A stretch of DNA of 64,000 nt from Roseivirga misakiensis (GCF_001747105.1 NZ_MDGQ01000003.1:930001-994000), one strand, 5' to 3'; positions 9,670 to 19,530 are shown, numbered from the stretch's first letter. Notes: generated from the sequence alone by a model not told the origin. Translations and numbers: made by a program.

Positions 9670-11012
9670 TAAGCAGATCAAAATCTATCAGCCTATTTCT
9701 AATCTCTTGTTACCTCATTTTTAGCTGCACTTCGCTAGAAAATATGGAAAGAGAATTAGGAGTAGTTTCAACGTTTTCAGAATTGGTGAATGCTGGCGTA
9801 AAAGTCTTAGCCTTAAGTAGCCCGATGACACCTGCTGAAATGGAGCGGTTTTACCCATTAGCGAAAGAGGAAGCAGCCAAATACGGCGTTTCGGCGGTTA
9901 GAGAAGCTGACTTGATTAAAACAGCCCTTTTCCCTGAGGATATCGCGGAGGGAAAAGAGGTTTTATTGCTCTTTCAGGGTAATACCAAATATGCATACGA
10001 TCAGATAAAGGCAGATCAGGCTGCTTTAATTAAGGAGAACGCCTACGATGAGTCTGCCCAAATAGAAATTGCCAGAAGGTTCGGCCGTCTACTTAGTTAT
10101 ACCCCAAGAAAAATCAACCGATTACTGGCTGAAAATACGGATTACAGAACCCTAGATGATTTTAATATCCAGGCCACCAATGTTTTTCTTTACTATAAAG
10201 ACTTAAAGAAGGCAACCGACTTTTATACCCAAACACTTGGTCTAGAACTCCTGACTACATACGATAATGCAAGCATTTTGAAGATAACTGACGAAGCACT
10301 ACTCGTGCTTGTCGATGCTGCCAAGGGCATGCATAGTGCAGATGAACCTAAAACCGTGGCGCTTGCCTTACTGACAGATCAGTTACCAGAATGGTACGAC
10401 TACTTGCAAAAGGAAGGTGTCCCTATTAAATATACTTATAAGCCGAAAGAAGGCGGTCCGCATGATGGATTTGTCGCCATTGATCCTGAGGGATATTTGT
10501 TGGAGTTTGAACTCTTTAAGCAGCACAAAGAAAACGAAGATTTTGTTCCATACTTAGAGCAAAATGAACCGACCAACACTAAGGTAACGTACGGGGGAAA
10601 AACGTTGAATTTCCACGGTGCTATTACTTGGCTGTACTATCAAGACGTTTTGGCGATGCAGGACTTCTCTGAGGATATCATGGGGTTTGAACTCGTGGCA
10701 GACCAAGGCTGGACCAAAATCTATCGCGTAACAGATTCAGGGTTTATTGGGTTGGTGGATGAAAGACGAGGTATGCACAAGTTCTCCAAAGAAAAAGCAG
10801 TAACAGTATCGTTTATTCTGGAAGACTTAGATGGCTGGTACGATTATGTAAACCGTAAAAAGCCGTTTGAATTAAGAGATGGAGGGTTCGAAGAAGAACC
10901 TGATGGTCGATACAAGGCTTTTGTAGGTTATGACTTAGGACAATACTATTATGAGTTCGATAAGTTCTTCGATCATCCTGATAATGAGAAACTAATGCCT
11001 TTGTTCAAATAG
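9666..11012 (+). CDS. lipoprotein with two glyoxalase/VOC domains
   Basis: A 448-residue protein with a lipoprotein signal ending in IFSC (Cys21). After an unassigned helical N-terminal region (to about residue 165) come two vicinal-oxygen-chelate-type modules. The first runs roughly over residues 170-285 (FLYYKDLKKATDFY, then GLELL) and the second over about 315-440 (WLYYQDVLAMQDFSEDIMGF, then FELVAD). VOC enzymes act on small reactive or aromatic compounds using a metal; I could not confirm a full metal-ligand set. The four-base overlap with the amidase gene suggests a common pathway, for example breakdown of an amide followed by handling of the product. The extracytoplasmic location is unusual for a VOC protein. 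Confidence 0.85.
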   Translation: MISRSKSISLFLISCYLIFSCTSLENMERELGVVSTFSELVNAGVKVLALSSPMTPAEMERFYPLAKEEAAKYGVSAVREADLIKTALFPEDIAEGKEVLLLFQGNTKYAYDQIKADQAALIKENAYDESAQIEIARRFGRLLSYTPRKINRLLAENTDYRTLDDFNIQATNVFLYYKDLKKATDFYTQTLGLELLTTYDNASILKITDEALLVLVDAAKGMHSADEPKTVALALLTDQLPEWYDYLQKEGVPIKYTYKPKEGGPHDGFVAIDPEGYLLEFELFKQHKENEDFVPYLEQNEPTNTKVTYGGKTLNFHGAITWLYYQDVLAMQDFSEDIMGFELVADQGWTKIYRVTDSGFIGLVDERRGMHKFSKEKAVTVSFILEDLDGWYDYVNRKKPFELRDGGFEEEPDGRYKAFVGYDLGQYYYEFDKFFDHPDNEKLMPLFK

Positions 11013-11045
11013 GGAAGGTTCTCACCTAAATACTTAGTCTAAGAA

Positions 11046-11093
11046 TTGAGTTTATGGCCATAAAATGTTACTTTTTATAGTCAATAAACTCAA
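11046..11093 (+). promoter_or_regulatory. perfect 10-bp inverted repeat before the SusC-like gene
   Basis: TTGAGTTTAT (11046-11055) and its exact reverse complement ATAAACTCAA (11084-11093) flank a 28-base AT-rich spacer. The second arm ends three bases before the ATG at 11097. In RNA this could fold into a hairpin burying the start region; in DNA it could be two half-sites around a promoter. No T-run follows, so it is not an ordinary terminator. Confidence 0.55.
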
Positions 11094-11096
11094 CCA

Positions 11097-13751
11097 ATGA
11101 ACAAACTAACTCGGCTCCTCTTATCGTCCCTCCTCTGTTTTTCAATTGTCTTTGCAGCATCCGCTCAGCATGTCAATCTAGATTCAACCCAGAAAATAAC
11201 AGACCTCAATAAAGGAAACCTTTACGATCCCATACAGCTATTGCAAGGTAGGGTTGCGGGTGTATCAATTACCCGACCAGGAGGCGATCTAAATGAAGCT
11301 TATCAAATAAGAATAAGAGGTATAAATGCCCTGAGTCCCGAGAATAGACCATTGGTAATTCTTGATAATATGGTCGGGGTTTCCCTGGAAAACATTGACC
11401 CAAATGATATAGAGAGCTTTACCATTTTAAAAGAAACTGCAGCTACAGCCTTATATGGAATGCGAGGTGCTAATGGTGTAATTATTGTCACTTCTAAACG
11501 AGCAAAAAGTGATACCCCCATTATAAACGTTCATTCTTCCGTCAGTATCGATCGGATCGGTAAAACCTATGACGTACTTGATAGAGCAGCATTTCTTGAT
11601 CTTGGCGGCCCTGATTTTGGCGCAAACACGGACTGGATCGAAGAATCTACACAAACTGGACTCTCAGAAGCAGCTGGTTTTCTAGTTAGCCAACAACTCG
11701 AAAAAACCACCTTTAGTTTATCCGCTAACTACAGAGACATTGAAGGAATTGTGAGTCCTTCATTCCAAAAACGTTTAAACACAAGGTTTGCCATTGATCA
11801 TTTACTGCTCAACGATAAACTTCAGGTTTCAGGCCAAATCTTTTTTACCAATTCAGAAAGGGGAACAGTTAACCCGCTCGTTTTTCAGGAAATGACGGTT
11901 TATAATCCGACCGCCCCAATTTTTGATCCTTCAAATACAAGCACAGGTGGCTTCTTTCAGCAAAACCTTTTCGATTCCTACAACCCCATAGCCTTGCTAA
12001 ATCAACAGCAAGATATTTTAGAGGACAAGCGGCTCCTTTTAGGTTTCTCCGCTTCCTATGAAGTCCTAGATAACCTTAACATCCGAGGATCTTACACTCA
12101 GGACAATAGAAACAGTTTTGGAGGACAATATTGGAGTAAAGATGATTATGAACGGGGTATCTGGTTCAACGGTATAGGCAATCGTTCAACCTCAGATCGG
12201 TTCACTGAAATCGTCGATTTCTCTGTAGACTATCAAAAAAGAATTAAAGAAATTAATTTTAAATTTTTAGTGGGAACAGGGTTTCAGAACCGTGAAAATG
12301 AAACATTCTTTGCACAGGTCAACCAATTTCTCTTTGATGCACAAACCTTTAATAACCTTGGCTTTGGGGCTATAGCCTCTGGTCCGGGTGCTCAGATAAG
12401 CAGTTCCAGAGTCGACGATCGCCTCAACTCATACTATGGAAGAATTGATGCTCAATTTAGTGACGCCTTCGGTGCTTATTTAAACCTTCGGGCAGATTCA
12501 TATAGCGGTTTTATCGACAACAAAACAGGGCTTTTCTATGGATTGGGGCTTCAGTATGACCTAATTAATACAATAGAAGCTGGCAGTTTTAGCCAATTGA
12601 GCCTTCGAGCAAGTTATGGAACAAGTGGAAACTTACCGCCGAACCCCAACCTAGGAGAAAGTTTAATTATACCTAATGCACCACAAGACCTTGATGGTGA
12701 TGCTAACACCACAGATGATATTTTTGTATCTGGTTTTCGCCCAAACTCTAGAAACCCTTTGCTTCAGTGGGAAGAGACGAAAGAGTTTAATCTAGGAATT
12801 GATTTTGCTTTGACGTCGATTGGACTTTCTGGTTCATTTGACTATTTCAATCGTAAATCAGAAGACCTTATTCTGGATGAGTTGGCAATTATTGGATCAC
12901 CCAATAGATTGGACCCGGGTACATTCCATACCACAACTACCATATTTGCAAACGCCATCGACTTATCTACATCGGGCATTGAACTAACCCTCAATTATCA
13001 AAAAAGCTTCGACGCGTTAACTTGGAATAGTAGCATTAATATCACTCGGTACCAGCCCAACTCAATAGACAGAATGGGCTCATTTTCCGATAATCAATTG
13101 ACTACTTTTTTCGGAGGGTTTTCATTCTCTCCAGGCGGGCGATCTAACCTGACTACAAGGAATTTATTAGGAGGTACCGTAGGAGGACTTTACGCCCCTA
13201 GGTTATTATCGGTGGACGCTAACGGAAATGTAGAAGTTTCTACTCAGCTAAACACTGAATGGGAAGAAGTTGGCAACGCAATTCCCACAACAGACTTGGG
13301 TTTCTACAATGAAATAAACTTTGGCAGCTGGACGATGAACTTTTTATTGAGAGGTAGTTTTGGTCATTCCATGCTGAACGTTACTCGTATGTTTTATGAA
13401 CCGCAGTCTCCTTTCACAGCTAGTTTTAACAACGTGTTGACCGACCAATATGTAGGAGCACGAGACTTCACCTTTTCTGATAACTATGTTGAAAAAGCAT
13501 CCTTTCTGAGGCTCAATCATCTGGCTATTTCAAGAACTCTAGCATTAAGTAATCAGCGCTTTCTGACCTTAGAAATAATAGGTCAAAACTTATTTACTAT
13601 TACGAACTATACGGGCCTTGACCCTGAACCTCGGCTCTTCCACTCAAGAGGTGCAAACTGGATAGTTCAAGGTTTTACAGCAGGGGAAGCCGAAAGACAA
13701 TTTCACTTTACCACCAGAACGTACACCTTGGCCCTAAAACTAAGCCTGTAA
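11097..13751 (+). CDS. SusC/RagA-like TonB-dependent outer-membrane receptor
   Basis: An 884-residue protein with a signal peptide (cut near AASAQ). The plug domain follows at once (LLQGRVAGVSIT, then IRIRGINAL, LVILDNM and ALYGMRGANGVIIVTSKR, residues about 40-140). A long beta-barrel rich in alternating aromatic/polar strands follows and ends in LALKLSL. It lacks the N-terminal carboxypeptidase-like domain of many SusC proteins, so it is short for the class. No SusD partner is encoded on either side, which is unusual. The next gene encodes a secreted GH65 glucosidase, so a role in import of alpha-glucosides is possible, but this rests on position only. Confidence 0.9.
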   Translation: MNKLTRLLLSSLLCFSIVFAASAQHVNLDSTQKITDLNKGNLYDPIQLLQGRVAGVSITRPGGDLNEAYQIRIRGINALSPENRPLVILDNMVGVSLENIDPNDIESFTILKETAATALYGMRGANGVIIVTSKRAKSDTPIINVHSSVSIDRIGKTYDVLDRAAFLDLGGPDFGANTDWIEESTQTGLSEAAGFLVSQQLEKTTFSLSANYRDIEGIVSPSFQKRLNTRFAIDHLLLNDKLQVSGQIFFTNSERGTVNPLVFQEMTVYNPTAPIFDPSNTSTGGFFQQNLFDSYNPIALLNQQQDILEDKRLLLGFSASYEVLDNLNIRGSYTQDNRNSFGGQYWSKDDYERGIWFNGIGNRSTSDRFTEIVDFSVDYQKRIKEINFKFLVGTGFQNRENETFFAQVNQFLFDAQTFNNLGFGAIASGPGAQISSSRVDDRLNSYYGRIDAQFSDAFGAYLNLRADSYSGFIDNKTGLFYGLGLQYDLINTIEAGSFSQLSLRASYGTSGNLPPNPNLGESLIIPNAPQDLDGDANTTDDIFVSGFRPNSRNPLLQWEETKEFNLGIDFALTSIGLSGSFDYFNRKSEDLILDELAIIGSPNRLDPGTFHTTTTIFANAIDLSTSGIELTLNYQKSFDALTWNSSINITRYQPNSIDRMGSFSDNQLTTFFGGFSFSPGGRSNLTTRNLLGGTVGGLYAPRLLSVDANGNVEVSTQLNTEWEEVGNAIPTTDLGFYNEINFGSWTMNFLLRGSFGHSMLNVTRMFYEPQSPFTASFNNVLTDQYVGARDFTFSDNYVEKASFLRLNHLAISRTLALSNQRFLTLEIIGQNLFTITNYTGLDPEPRLFHSRGANWIVQGFTAGEAERQFHFTTRTYTLALKLSL

Positions 13752-13867
13752 CAATAGAGAGGCCAATTATGGTGTTTTCCGATTAGAAAGTAACCCTCAA
13801 AATTCGTATACTTATTCTAGATTTCTTTTCGAAGAAGTATTCTTGAAACGCGCTAATTAATTGAATT

Positions 13868-15880
13868 ATGAAAACAGTTGTCTCCAGTTTTCTGCTACTA
13901 TTTACTGTTGTAGCATTTGCTCAGAACTACGACCAATCTCCATGGCACATTCCGGCCAAAAACATCGATCCTAATAATTACTATGGCATTACTGTAGGCA
14001 ACGGTATGGTAGGAATAGTTTCCTCACCTGAGCCAATGAGAGTGCAAGATGTAGTGCTTAATGGCGTATACGACAACTACCAAAGAGGAAGGGTATCTAA
14101 TATCTTGAAAACCTTCAACCATGTCAATTTCGATCTCGATATCAATAGAAGAAGAGTAGGTGGCAAAATGGTAAGCAACTATCAACAGGTGCTTGACATG
14201 AAAAAGGCCATTTTGACGACAACTTTTGACATAGAAGATAAAGCGACAGTTGAACACCAAGTGATGTCACTCAGACACCTACCTTTCACTGCAATGGTGA
14301 TCATGAAAATTACGGCAAAGGAAGATATATTAATTACGCCTATAAGTGTAATGGAAGCACCGGATCACCTGACTGATGTGAGACAATTCTATGCACAAAT
14401 AGATCGACCGCACGTATCATTTCCTTTAATGACATCCGTAGGAAAAAGCCCTTCAGGTTCCAGTACCGTCGCCGCATCATCCACATTTATATTTCCTGAA
14501 GAGCACGGGCACGAACCAAAAGTAATCCATGAAGATTGGGACTTTAATAGGCACTGGGCAAAGTTCGATAAACAGTTAAAAGCTGGAGAAACATATGAAT
14601 TTGCTTTAGTGGCATCTACTATGGCGAGCGAACATTTCAGCGACCCTCAAAACGAAGCGGAAAGATTAACGATTTATGCAAGATTGGAAGGCAAGGAACG
14701 GTTGCTAGAGAGACACATTGCAGCGTGGGACGAATTATGGGAAAGCGACATTGTCATCGAAGGAGATTTGCAATCTCAAAAAGATGTGAGATCGGCACTT
14801 TACCACCTCTATTCATTCGCTAGGGCAGGTACAGCCTACTCTTTATCCCCAATGGGCCTATCAGGTTTAGGCTATAATGGCCATGTATTTTGGGATACGG
14901 AGCTATGGATGTATCCGCCATTGTTAATGCTACAACCAGATATCGCTAAGTCATTATTAGAATATCGTTTTCAGCGGTTAGGTGCGGCAAAACAAAACGC
15001 ATTTGCCCATGGCTATAAAGGCGCTCAGTTCCCATGGGAATCTGCAGATGACGGATCAGAAGACACGCCAGTATGGGCTCTTACTGGACCTTTTGAACAC
15101 CATATCACCGGCTGTGTTGGCTGGGCATTCTGGAAATACTACCAAGTTACAGGTGACAAAGAATGGTTGAAAGAAAGAGGGTGGCCAATATTAAAAGAAG
15201 TAGCCACATTCTGGGCAAGCAGAGTTGAACGCAACGGACCAGGGCAATACGATATTAAAAATGTGATTGGCGCCAATGAATGGGAAGAAAATATAGACAA
15301 CAACGCCTTTACGAATGCCATTGCTAAACTCACTTTGGGATATGCCTCGGAAGCCGCGCAAGTTTTAGGGCTAAAAGCAGACCCAGATTGGGCACATGTA
15401 GCGGAAAACATCCCAGTTCTGAAATATGCCGATGGTACTACCAAAGAAAACGCGACATATGCAGACGTTATGATCAAACAAGCGGATGTGAACTTACTGT
15501 CTTATCCACTCCAATTTTACAAGGACAACAGTCAGATAGAGAAAGACCTTAAGTTTTATGAAACCAAAATGGCACCTGACGGCCCTGCTATGGGATTTTG
15601 CGTATTAGCGACCATCTATGCACGTTTAGGAGATTCAAACAAAGCTTTTGACGTTTGGACAAACAGCTTCAGACCAAATGCAGTCCCTCCTTTTGGTGTA
15701 TTATCTGAAACAAGAGGTGGCACTAATCCATACTTTGCGACAGGAGCAGGTGGCATGTTGCAAACGGTTCTTGGCGGATTTGGTGGCTTAGATATCACCA
15801 ATGATGGAATTGTAAAAGGAAAACAGAACCTACCCAAAGGGTGGAAAAGTATGGAAATAAAGGGGTTTTATAGAAAATAA
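13868..15880 (+). CDS. secreted GH65 glycoside hydrolase (kojibiosidase/trehalase-like)
   Basis: A 670-residue protein with a cleavable signal peptide ending in AFAQ. The (alpha/alpha)6 catalytic domain shows GH65 hallmarks: GHVFWDTELWMYPP, the general-acid region GANEWEENIDNNAFTN (Glu471 and Glu474) and GVLSETRGG with Glu614. The late Glu suits a hydrolase; GH65 phosphorylases replace that base with phosphate-binding residues. Flavobacterial GH65 kojibiose hydrolases are the closest known type I can recall. Likely reaction: release of glucose from an alpha-1,2- or other alpha-linked disaccharide in the periplasm. It lies 116 bases after the SusC-like gene, and its 3' end nearly touches the convergent HlyD gene. 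Confidence 0.85.
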   Translation: MKTVVSSFLLLFTVVAFAQNYDQSPWHIPAKNIDPNNYYGITVGNGMVGIVSSPEPMRVQDVVLNGVYDNYQRGRVSNILKTFNHVNFDLDINRRRVGGKMVSNYQQVLDMKKAILTTTFDIEDKATVEHQVMSLRHLPFTAMVIMKITAKEDILITPISVMEAPDHLTDVRQFYAQIDRPHVSFPLMTSVGKSPSGSSTVAASSTFIFPEEHGHEPKVIHEDWDFNRHWAKFDKQLKAGETYEFALVASTMASEHFSDPQNEAERLTIYARLEGKERLLERHIAAWDELWESDIVIEGDLQSQKDVRSALYHLYSFARAGTAYSLSPMGLSGLGYNGHVFWDTELWMYPPLLMLQPDIAKSLLEYRFQRLGAAKQNAFAHGYKGAQFPWESADDGSEDTPVWALTGPFEHHITGCVGWAFWKYYQVTGDKEWLKERGWPILKEVATFWASRVERNGPGQYDIKNVIGANEWEENIDNNAFTNAIAKLTLGYASEAAQVLGLKADPDWAHVAENIPVLKYADGTTKENATYADVMIKQADVNLLSYPLQFYKDNSQIEKDLKFYETKMAPDGPAMGFCVLATIYARLGDSNKAFDVWTNSFRPNAVPPFGVLSETRGGTNPYFATGAGGMLQTVLGGFGGLDITNDGIVKGKQNLPKGWKSMEIKGFYRK

Positions 15881-15887
15881 TGACTCC

Positions 15888-17204
15888 TTAACCACGACTG
15901 AGCACTTCTCTCAATTGGTAAAAAATACGCTGAAGAATAGTTAGTTCTTCCGTCACAATTTCAGCAGAACCCTGCATTTCTTGTTTAAAAGCCATAGTCT
16001 TTCCAAAAGAAGTATTCAGGTCTGCGATACTCACTTGTATAGCGTATTCAGCGAGACCCTGTTTAGGAACCGAAGAGATATTGGTCACAAAACCTTTGAG
16101 GCTACCCCATTCGGCGTGAGGATAGTTATCAATCTTAATAATAACCTTTTGGCCAATACTTACCTTTCCAGAATTCTGAACTGGTAAAACAACGCGGCCA
16201 ATAATAGCACCAACCTTTACAGGGACTACCGTAAAGAGTACCGTTCCAACATTCACATTTTGATACTCATTCCAGATATCAAACAGTGTGACTCTTCCAT
16301 TAATTGGGCTTTTTATAAGGTATCGTTGTTCCCAATCAGCTATTGCATTCTTTAAATTCTGAACCGCTTGCTCCAATGATTGATTATTATTGTATAGTGT
16401 TTCCTCATCGGAAAGTAGTAAACGAGTCTTGCTACCGTTAAGGTTAGAAATGCTAATCTTCGTGGTCGCGACCTGTACCTTAAGTCCTTCCAATCTCTGT
16501 TTATCACCCAGATAACTCCTTGATATGGACTCAAATTCAGCGGTAGAAATAATGGCGCTATCTAGCAAACTCAAGCTTCGGTGGTAAGCATTTAATGACA
16601 ATTCGAGTTCTTTTTCGAATAATCGAATCTGGTTTTTCTGTTTTTCTAAAAGACCTAACTGCTCACTAATTTGGTCAGTTAATAAATTAGCCTGAATTAG
16701 ATTTGGTTGATTCTTCAGATAAAGTAGGTAGTTCTGATATTGAGTAATAAACTGTGAATAAGCGTTTTGAATTTCACCTATCGACAGTGTTAAAGGATAT
16801 CTGAGGTGCAAAGAATCCAAGTCAGAAGGAATTATTTTAAAGTCATCTATAAGCCGTCTGACCAATAGAACATCATTTAAAAGTGCTGTGTTCTCTATAA
16901 CCGCCAAGACCTCGTCCTTGACAACAAGCTGATCAGGCTCAACAAAAATATCGGTGACCTTGCCCGTGCTTCTTGCCTCAATATATACTGGAGGGTCATA
17001 ACTAGTAACAGTAATTCTAGCAGGTATAATATCATCGTAGCTGATCAACGCAGACCCTAGAATTATTAAAGACACGATTAACAGAACTACAGTAATCCCC
17101 CACCTGATGACCCAATTCGGTGCCTGACCCATTATTTCCGTCACTGCAGATGATCTGATATCTAAACCAGTCTTTTCAGATTTTTCTTTTGCCTCTGTTA
17201 TCAT
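15888..17204 (-). CDS. HlyD-family periplasmic adaptor of the peptide exporter
   Basis: A 438-residue membrane fusion protein: a short cytoplasmic N-terminus, one membrane helix (about residues 33-55), a biotinyl/lipoyl-like half (ARSTGKVTDIFVEPDQLVVK), a long coiled coil (about 110-270) and the second lipoyl and beta-barrel part (IKSPINGRVTLFDIW). It links an inner-membrane ABC exporter to an outer-membrane TolC channel; none is encoded here. Its ATG overlaps the stop of the peptidase-ABC gene by four bases, so the two are co-transcribed. Together they form the export arm of the adjoining lanthipeptide cluster, divergent from the biosynthetic genes. Confidence 0.92.
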   Translation of the reverse strand: MITEAKEKSEKTGLDIRSSAVTEIMGQAPNWVIRWGITVVLLIVSLIILGSALISYDDIIPARITVTSYDPPVYIEARSTGKVTDIFVEPDQLVVKDEVLAVIENTALLNDVLLVRRLIDDFKIIPSDLDSLHLRYPLTLSIGEIQNAYSQFITQYQNYLLYLKNQPNLIQANLLTDQISEQLGLLEKQKNQIRLFEKELELSLNAYHRSLSLLDSAIISTAEFESISRSYLGDKQRLEGLKVQVATTKISISNLNGSKTRLLLSDEETLYNNNQSLEQAVQNLKNAIADWEQRYLIKSPINGRVTLFDIWNEYQNVNVGTVLFTVVPVKVGAIIGRVVLPVQNSGKVSIGQKVIIKIDNYPHAEWGSLKGFVTNISSVPKQGLAEYAIQVSIADLNTSFGKTMAFKQEMQGSAEIVTEELTILQRIFYQLREVLSRG

Positions 17205-19408
17205 GATCCTAGCTCCAATTGATTTTTCACAAGTTTATAGTAAGCACCTTTTTGACTTACCAGTGCGTCATGATCTCCTGTCTCAATAATTTGCCCCTTG
17301 TCCAAAACCAAAATTTGATCAGCATCTCTTACTGTACTTAATCGATGTGCGACAACAACTACGGTACGGCCTTGATAGAACTCTCCCAAATTCTCCATGA
17401 TGGTTTTTTCATTATTCGCATCAAGGGCACTCGTAGCTTCATCAAAAAACAAGTACTTAGGATCCTTATATACGGCCCTTGCAATAAAAATACGCTGTGC
17501 TTGCCCTCCACTAATATTCACACCACTACCTCCAATTTTCGTTTCTAAACCTCCTGGTAGCTCTTCAATAAAGGTTTCGATATTTGCAATTCTTATGGCC
17601 TCTGCCAGTCTTTCATGATCAGTGCTACCATCAGAATCAGATTCAGTAATATTTCTTGAGATGGTATCACCAAACAGGAAGCCATCTTGCATAACGGTGC
17701 CACAAGATTTTCGCCAAGTCCTAATACTTAAGTCTTCTAATTTGGAAGCACCAACCTGAATGCTTCCACTTTCAGGTTCATAAAACCGAAGTAACAGTTT
17801 TAATAATGTGGTTTTGCCGCTACCACTTGTACCCACAATGGCCGTCACTTTTCCTTCAGGTATATTGCAACTGATATTGTCAAGTGCCAATGCCGAGCTC
17901 TTACTTCCATATCTAAAGTTTAAATTGCTCAATTTAATATTGGCGACAGACGGAAGTGTTTTAATATTGGTCTGAAAAGGGTCATCCTCATCTTCTTTGA
18001 TATGAATCTCTCCTAGACGTTCAATACTAATCTTGGCATCCTGACCGGCTTGAATAAAAGAAATGAAGTTTTGAATGGGCATATTCAATTGGCCAATGAT
18101 GTATTGCACCGATAACATCATTCCGAGCGTGAGTTCGCCTGAGATTACGGCACTAGCAGCAACAAAGGTGATGAGGATATTCTTCACTTCGTTAATGAAT
18201 CCACCACCATTATTCTGGGTCTGAGAAAGTGCTAGACCTTTGACTGAAACCTTAAAGAGCTTTACTTGAATTGCCTCCCACTCCCACCTTCTTCTTCTTT
18301 CAGAACCGTTCAATTTAATCTCTTGCATCCCTGAAATCAATTGGTATATACTACTTTGGTTATCGGCAGATTGATCGAATCGCTTGTAGTCAAGCTCTTT
18401 TCTCCTCTTTAAGAATAATACCGTCCAACCTACATAAATCAAGGAACCTACCATGAAGATTGAGAAGATGGTCAGATTATAATAGGCCAAAACGACACCA
18501 AAAATGACCAAGTTGAAGGCCGAAAAAAGAGTATTCAAAGTTGTAGACGATAGGAAACTTTGAATTCTACTATGATCATGAATCCGTTGTACGATATCTC
18601 CTGTATTCTTTGAGTCGAAGAACGATATTGGCAAACGCATCAGCTTTATTAGAAAATCAGAGATCAGGTTAATGTTGATTCTGCTCGTCATATGCAGAAG
18701 CAACCAACCGCGTATAATACCGACAGTAGTTTGTGAGATAAACAAGGTCAACTGGGCAATTAACATTAGGTAGATAAATCCAATGTTCTGAAAGTTGATA
18801 CCATAGTCAACTACTGATTGTGTGATAAAGGGGAAAATCAATTGGAGTAAACTACCTACCAATAGACCCAAAAACAGCTGTGATATATATCTGTGATATG
18901 GCTTGAAATACCTTAATAGAAACTTAAAACCAAACTTCTTCGTGTCGCGACTGTCCGCATTTTCATAAAACAGCGGTGTTGGCTCAAGCACTAATAAATA
19001 GCCTTCCGAACCAGACGGAGCTTCCTTACCCAACCAACCATTGAGAAACTCAGAAATACTATAGACAACCAGCCCATGGGCGGGATCCGCAACATAGACT
19101 TTACTCCTAGTTATTCTATACACCACGACAAAATGTCGCTGTCGCCAGTGTGCAATACAAGGCAGAAAAACATCTTCTTTAAAGGTTTCAAAATCAACTT
19201 TCACCGGAAGTGAATGAAAACCAAAGTTCTCAGCTGCTTCAGCAATACCCCCCAAAGAAACCCCATCTCGACCAATCGCGGATGCTGTTCTTAAACGGTC
19301 AGCTGAAATCTGTTTCCCATGAAATTTGGTAATCATCCTTAAACAAGTGGGACCACAGTCCATTTGGTCTAGCTGTTTGTAAAAGGGGAATTTCTTAAGT
19401 GGATTCAT
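17201..19408 (-). CDS. C39 peptidase-containing ABC exporter (leader-cleaving, LanT-type)
   Basis: A 735-residue bifunctional transporter. The N-terminal C39 protease has Cys18 in DCGPTCL, His92 in RHFVVVY and Asp108 in ADPAHG, the full papain-like triad that cuts after Gly-Gly of peptide leaders. Transmembrane helices span about residues 170-330 and 400-455. The nucleotide-binding domain has Walker A GTSGSGKTT (526-534), signature ISGGQ (about 632-636), Walker B FFDEAT (about 654-659) and a switch His in AHRLS. It would cleave and export the double-glycine precursor encoded at 24415-24645. It is transcribed away from the lanC/lanB genes from a shared 163-base intergenic region. Confidence 0.95.
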   Translation of the reverse strand: MNPLKKFPFYKQLDQMDCGPTCLRMITKFHGKQISADRLRTASAIGRDGVSLGGIAEAAENFGFHSLPVKVDFETFKEDVFLPCIAHWRQRHFVVVYRITRSKVYVADPAHGLVVYSISEFLNGWLGKEAPSGSEGYLLVLEPTPLFYENADSRDTKKFGFKFLLRYFKPYHRYISQLFLGLLVGSLLQLIFPFITQSVVDYGINFQNIGFIYLMLIAQLTLFISQTTVGIIRGWLLLHMTSRININLISDFLIKLMRLPISFFDSKNTGDIVQRIHDHSRIQSFLSSTTLNTLFSAFNLVIFGVVLAYYNLTIFSIFMVGSLIYVGWTVLFLKRRKELDYKRFDQSADNQSSIYQLISGMQEIKLNGSERRRRWEWEAIQVKLFKVSVKGLALSQTQNNGGGFINEVKNILITFVAASAVISGELTLGMMLSVQYIIGQLNMPIQNFISFIQAGQDAKISIERLGEIHIKEDEDDPFQTNIKTLPSVANIKLSNLNFRYGSKSSALALDNISCNIPEGKVTAIVGTSGSGKTTLLKLLLRFYEPESGSIQVGASKLEDLSIRTWRKSCGTVMQDGFLFGDTISRNITESDSDGSTDHERLAEAIRIANIETFIEELPGGLETKIGGSGVNISGGQAQRIFIARAVYKDPKYLFFDEATSALDANNEKTIMENLGEFYQGRTVVVVAHRLSTVRDADQILVLDKGQIIETGDHDALVSQKGAYYKLVKNQLELGS

Positions 19409-19488
19409 ATGTCATTAAGACTTGCTAGGTATAGGATTATCCCCAGTGATTTTTAAGCGTCCTATATGACTGTTACAAAAAATGGGCT

Positions 19489-19530
19489 GAGGTAATCAAT
19501 CGATAATTTTTTTTTAAAAGTGATTACCTC
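19489..19530. promoter_or_regulatory. perfect 10-bp inverted repeat between the export and biosynthesis arms
   Basis: GAGGTAATCA (19489-19498) and TGATTACCTC (19521-19530) are exact reverse complements around a 22-base AT-rich spacer. The centres lie 32 bases apart, about three helical turns, and the spacer holds TAATTTTT, close to the Bacteroidota -7 box. The site sits in the only intergenic region between the divergent operons, as expected for a shared operator. The cluster's LytTR protein is a candidate binder, though this is inference. Confidence 0.55.
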
